A stretch of DNA of 64,000 nt, taken from assembly GCA_020310875.1 (NCBI GenBank), contig CM035406.1, positions 219,070,863 to 219,134,862 of the forward strand, written 5' to 3'. Source of the DNA: Ceratopteris richardii (taxonomy: Eukaryota; Streptophyta; Polypodiopsida; Polypodiales; Pteridaceae). The position numbers and the translations under genes are program-made. The notes under the pieces are model-generated. The model was given only the letters and a program-made list of their open reading frames with translations. It searched no databases and had not been told where the DNA came from. Positions 60,601 through 64,000 of the stretch are shown piece by piece; positions within the stretch are counted from its first letter, which is position 1; every line of letters starts with the position of its first letter.

Positions 60601-60886
60601 TCTACAGCATCCTAAAATTAAACTTGCATCATGCTATTATGGACCATTTCACATTATACAAAAAATTAATGATAATTCATTCAGATTAGATATACCATCT
60701 CATTGGAATATACATAACTCTTTTCATATTAGTTTACTTAAACCATTTAAAGGAACTTTACCACTCACTCCACTTCTTGATGACCCTCCTTTTATTGAAG
60801 AACAATCTAAAATCTTAGTTCCTCTTAGTGACAAAATAATTGATCATGATGTCACTACTACATGCACAAGTACTCAGTATCATTGA
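57682..60886 (+). pseudogene. G pol remnant: protease, RT, RNase H, integrase
   Basis: Protease carries HDGGSSHDFIS near 57757-57790. [22 protein letters not shown] (58470), [13 protein letters not shown] (58570), FVDDILVY (58766) and GLASFYRKFVRDFS (59018). RNase H: NANSLG, YDKELLAF, QPGKANVV..ALS (59500). Integrase: an HHCC finger (59770-59900), then core pieces in broken frames (IDRFSKYAYF, FHPKRNGQSEATN at 60180-60215) and a C-terminal CYYGPFHII..NSFHISLLKPF typical of gypsy integrases. At least ten stops and shifts; a segment of about 40 bp is duplicated at 60322-60410. Confidence 0.85.
60322..60407 (+). repeat. Short tandem duplication in G integrase
   Basis: GGTAAAGAGCTTCCCACTCC and the following CATGTCACTCAC are repeated about 48 bp apart, with an ATTATTTATG spacer. 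It breaks the frame. Confidence 0.85.
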
Positions 60887-61138
60887 TATTTACTTAAGTA
60901 CAATAATCACTCTATTGAAGAATGTCAATGGATACATAAAATAAAATTAACACCCCATTATGATCACTTAATTTCTGCATATCACACACATACACATTAA
61001 TTTAACTCCTCTATGAACATTTCCATGCATGTGTTTTTACATGGAACATGTTTATTCTCGTTCAGTGATGGAGCATGTGATTGTCCATCCATGTTTAGTT
61101 TTATTTTATCAACTAAGATTAGCTTCCTTTTAGGGGCA

Positions 61139-61567
61139 TGTTATGAATTATGGAATGTGTTGAACAAGGAATTGTTGGAGTGCTAATTTATTAATGTAGT
61201 AATGTGTTTTGGTGTTTTTGATATAGGAGCTGAAAGTCCATGAGGGTGTGAAAGGCGTGAAAGGACGGATATCAATAATTCGATTTATAATTTATATAGT
61301 TGGTAAATAAACCCATGTAGAGGGTTCTCTTTTTGGAAACATTTAGTAAAAGTAGTGGTTAGGATAAGAATCATTGTAGACCATGATCTCTATTAATAAA
61401 AACAAGGTATCTCCACAAAACAGAACAAATTTTACTTTCATGCATTCTTTTTGAAGCCGCTCTCATGTAACCACTATTTTCGACATAATGAAAGAATCAT
61501 ATAAATACATGCACTCTATGGACTCTCAAAACAGAGTGCAGGGGGGGAGATTGCACTCAATACTACA
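61139..61567 (+). repeat. G 3' LTR, 3' truncated
   Basis: It begins TGTTATGAATTATGG after the purine-rich CTTTTAGGGGCA. It stops at 61567 where a copia relic begins; the last 95 bp expected from the 5' LTR are absent. Confidence 0.75.
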
Positions 61568-62033
61568 TTATGTTGGTATAGTTCTAAAAGCAAAGGCTAT
61601 CATCTATATCATCCACAGTCTAAATGCATTTCGGTTAATCATGATGTTGTTTTTTTGGAAGATGCTATTCAGCCATTACTTTCATGTACTTTGGAGACAT
61701 CAATTAGCTCCAAAGACATGTATGACACTTTGCTACCTCTTTTTACAGGTGGACAATCAAATGCTAGTCTGAATGATGCACATGGTTCCATTTTTTATGC
61801 AGACTTTCATGGTGCACTTGTTGATGAGAGAGCTAATATTAACGAGGTGAAAACTATGCCAAAATGGTTGGTGCAGACTTTGCATGACAAGAAATTAGAT
61901 GCACCTCTGTCGTATCATACTCGTTCTGGCTCTCATAGTGCTTCTTTTGCATGAGATTGCTATGCTATGGCTACCTCTATTCTCTATGATAACAATGAGC
62001 CTATTTTGTTTGATGAAGCACAGAAAGATATAT
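61568..62033 (+). pseudogene. Copia H relic, linker between integrase and RT
   Basis: The frame 61655-61954 reads EDAIQPLLSCTLET, MPKWLVQTLHDKKLDAPL and HTRSGSHSASFA, then a stop, then YAMATSILYD and EPILFDEAQK. This is the copia linker that precedes RT (WLxxTL.D..LDAPLS..TRSG). No RT follows. Confidence 0.6.
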
Positions 62034-62391
62034 GACATTTGCATGGACACAGATAGTGTTGGTGTTCATTTAAATGTGTTTGATGCTACAATCTCCCAAT
62101 TATAGGCCATGAAAATGGAGATGGATAATGAAATCAAAGTAGTCGTATTGTTATGCACCTTGCCATCATCATGGGATACATTTTTCATAGCTATTAGTAA
62201 TTGTGCATCTGGTAGTAAATTGGTCTATGATGAAGTATGTTGAGCACTTTTGAGTGAGGAGATTCACAAAAAATCTATGGTTGGCATTCAGAGTCGAGAT
62301 GCATATAATGTTTTTGATTCTTAACAAGGAAAGAATTAGCAACATGAACAATAAGGAAAAGAATGGTCAATGGAATAAGAGTAGACGTAAA
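62034..62391 (+). pseudogene. Copia A-family gag fragment
   Basis: Colinear with A1 gag 50190-50560: TDSVGVHLNVFDATISQL, LCTLPSSWDTFF and a K.NGQWNKSRRKS tail in broken frames. Substantially diverged from A1, with stop codons. The junction with the copia H linker at about 62034 is abrupt. Confidence 0.75.
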
Positions 62392-62850
62392 TCTTTTTTG
62401 TATTTCTTATATAATTTCTACATAATGAGGTATTTAAGAATTTTCTAATGACATCTTAGATTTTCTATAAGTTATTTGCTACTTTATGTTTGTTACACCT
62501 TGTTATTTTTATTTATAAATGGATTTTTATTTTAAAAATCGTTTTTTTAGGATTTATATCATATTTTTAGGATTAGGTATTTTTAGGATTTTTGAATGAT
62601 CGGTTCTGGTTTTGTAGTATTCTTAGGATTCTGAGAATTTCCTAGAGTTTCCTTTTTTTTGGGTATTTCATAAGTTTACTTTGAAGGGGTGGTTCCCATC
62701 TTGTCGAAGCATATCTTATCTTTTTGGGTGGTGTCACAAATTCTTTTTTTACTTATTTGCAAAAACATGCAAAAAAACATAGAAAAACAATGATAGAGAT
62801 TACAAGTTCAATATATGCAGGTTTCATGAATGGGGAGTCTCATTATAGCT
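62392..62850. other. AT-rich spacer
   Basis: T-rich sequence with repeated TTTTTAGGATT words near 62545-62620. No gene, LTR or RNA is visible. Confidence 0.5.
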
Positions 62851-63143
62851 CATGGTTGACCAGGCCACTATATGTTTTATTCTAACAAAAATATAGAAGA
62901 ATGTATGGTAGCCATTTGGCCTTTCACATAGACACTAAAAGTAGCAATTTGTAAAAATCTCTAACTAAAGTACAATATGGCTAATGTGTATAAGGGAGAA
63001 AAATAATGAATGAAAAATAATATATGAGTTTTCACGTGTATATGGACTATAGCTCCCACCTTATGGGCAATATCAAGTCACCCTCATCAAGTGATAAAGA
63101 TATTGAAAGTTATACTATGGTAGATTTTTTGTCAAAGCATATG
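62851..63143 (-). pseudogene. Copia A-family 3' end relic (minus strand)
   Basis: Colinear with A2 19235-19530 on plus: GACCAGGCCACTATATGTTTTA (LTR), GGCCTTTCACAT.GACACTAA (LTR end), CTCCCACCT, GTGATGGGG-like CACCCTCATCAAGTGA and the last codons of pol. Diverged by many substitutions. The F-related LTR begins at its right edge. Confidence 0.78.
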
Positions 63144-63821
63144 TGTTAGTAGTGAGGGTGGACTAAGTTGCGAAGGAAGCATGTGACAAGGGATCCAAAG
63201 ACAAGATAGCCAGAGAGAATATCTAGGAAGTATGAGCAAATAGAGTAGCCAACAGAAACATAACCAATAGGCCTAGGTATATTTTCTTTGAAATCAACCA
63301 TGTATTCAATAGTGATTTTCATCACTACACATCATTGTAATTACTCCTTTTTGGTATTTCCAACTCCATTTTGTTCAAGAATAGGATTCCTCAAGCTTGA
63401 AGAGTGTTAAAAGAAGCCACATATTAATTTTCATAATTTTCAAAGCTCATTTGAGCCTCCAAAATAGCCAAAGAACCTAATATTTAACTAGGCTGAACAC
63501 TAGGTTTGAATTAGGCCAAAACTAGTCTTAAAACTAAAAACAAATAGAGAGCTCATTCTAGAGGTTAGGTTGTTTGGGATTTGAGCTTGTATGAACTTGA
63601 TTGTATCTTGAAATTAGAGAAATATAAGATTCTATTGTTCCACTCTTTGTCTTGCCTTGTGTGCATGTGTGTCTATGTCGGTGCATGCTTGTGTGCTTCT
63701 CACTCATGCACTTGTGCATTCCACTAGCTCATAGTTGTCATACCATCCTCATGTCTCCATAGATTGAAAACTATGAGGTTGATCTCCTCATGTTGCTTCT
63801 CACCATTTTGCTAGAGTGACA
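63144..63821 (+). repeat. 5' LTR of an F-related gypsy element
   Basis: 678 bp, TGTTAGTAGTGAGG to AGAGTGACA. It shares blocks with the F LTRs (TCATTTGAGCCTCCAAAATAG, AACTAGGCTG, AGAGAGCTCATT, CATACCATCCTCATGTCT). It is diverged from both F copies. Confidence 0.82.
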
Positions 63822-63823
63822 CC

Positions 63824-64000
63824 AAATTTGGCACCGTTGCCAGGGAGCAAGCTTTGAGGATGAGCATGTGACAGTAACATGTAGAGTCTTACTATTGGAA
63901 TAGTAAGTAAGTAGGTATTTTTCTATTTTCATTACTTTTTTTCTTCATCATCATCATCCCTATCCTCCCTACTCACCTCCTACCTCTATCTCCATCATCA
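63824..64000 (+). mobile_element. Primer site and leader of the F-related element, cut by the window end
   Basis: AATTTGGCACCGTTGCCAGGGA at 63825-63846 is close to the classical gypsy primer site TGGCGCCGTTGCCGGGGA. The leader that follows has no open frame before the window ends. Confidence 0.8.

Larger units (their letters stand above)
55775..61567 (+). mobile_element. Ty3/gypsy element G, degraded
   Basis: It has a truncated 5' LTR (about 55775-56002), primer site, gag, protease, RT, RNase H, integrase and a partial 3' LTR from 61139. The overlap of the two LTR remnants (55780-55915 and 61432-61567) shares CTTTTTGAAGCC.CTCTCATG and CATAATGAAAGAATC and proves they are ends of one element. 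Stops are abundant in every domain. Confidence 0.85.

Overview
The window is plant nuclear DNA built almost wholly of nested transposable elements. Plant-type features are the many Ty1/copia elements primed by initiator-Met tRNA (TGGTATCAGAGC-type primer sites), short GT-AG introns of 68-94 bp, a tRNA-primed miniature LTR element and a plant-like 5S rRNA segment. Density and depth of nesting suggest a land plant with a large genome; the species or clade cannot be decided from the sequence. Only one stretch, about 1.9-3.0 kb and mostly on the minus strand, looks like ordinary host coding sequence, and its identity is unknown.

Layout: 1-880 AT and ATGT microsatellites; 1.2-1.6 kb LINE tails; 1.9-3.4 kb possible host gene pieces; 3.48-12.98 kb a LINE relic split by a complete but dead Ty3/gypsy element (D1, 1032-bp LTRs, TSD aaagg). 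12.98-15.7 kb holds a minus-strand copia relic (E). 15.7-45.1 kb is a nest at least five levels deep: an A-type leader relic, copia C inside it, copia B inside C, a TRIM inside the B LTR, and copia A2 inside the TRIM. The internal region of B also holds a 9.4-kb DNA transposon. 45.1-55.1 kb is the 3' part of a gypsy-like element (F) with a non-gag-pol protein, split by a full-length copia (A1). 55.8-61.6 kb is a degraded gypsy (G), and 61.6-64.0 kb holds copia scraps and the 5' LTR of an F relative.

The main discovery is the DNA transposon at 30282-39695. It has 39-bp terminal inverted repeats (37 of 39 matching) and sits in B1 at a site whose empty form is preserved in B2. It carries four intact genes, three with introns: two unknown proteins on the plus strand, and on the minus strand a predicted 857-aa DDE-type transposase and a 313-aa histone H3 variant. 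The H3-like protein begins with the exact H3 tail ARTKQTARK and ends in a full-length H3 histone fold, separated by about 180 residues of new, basic, proline-rich tail. Two long palindromes lie where the two gene pairs converge. I know of no described DNA transposon family with a histone H3 cargo.

Other points: copia A1 looks intact but has YVND in place of YVDD in reverse transcriptase, while its sister A2 has YVDD but broken frames; both share an in-frame TAG in gag. The A leader carries an antisense 5S-rRNA/tRNA-like module. The TRIM LTR looks tRNA-derived. The D1 LTR starts with ten W-box cores.
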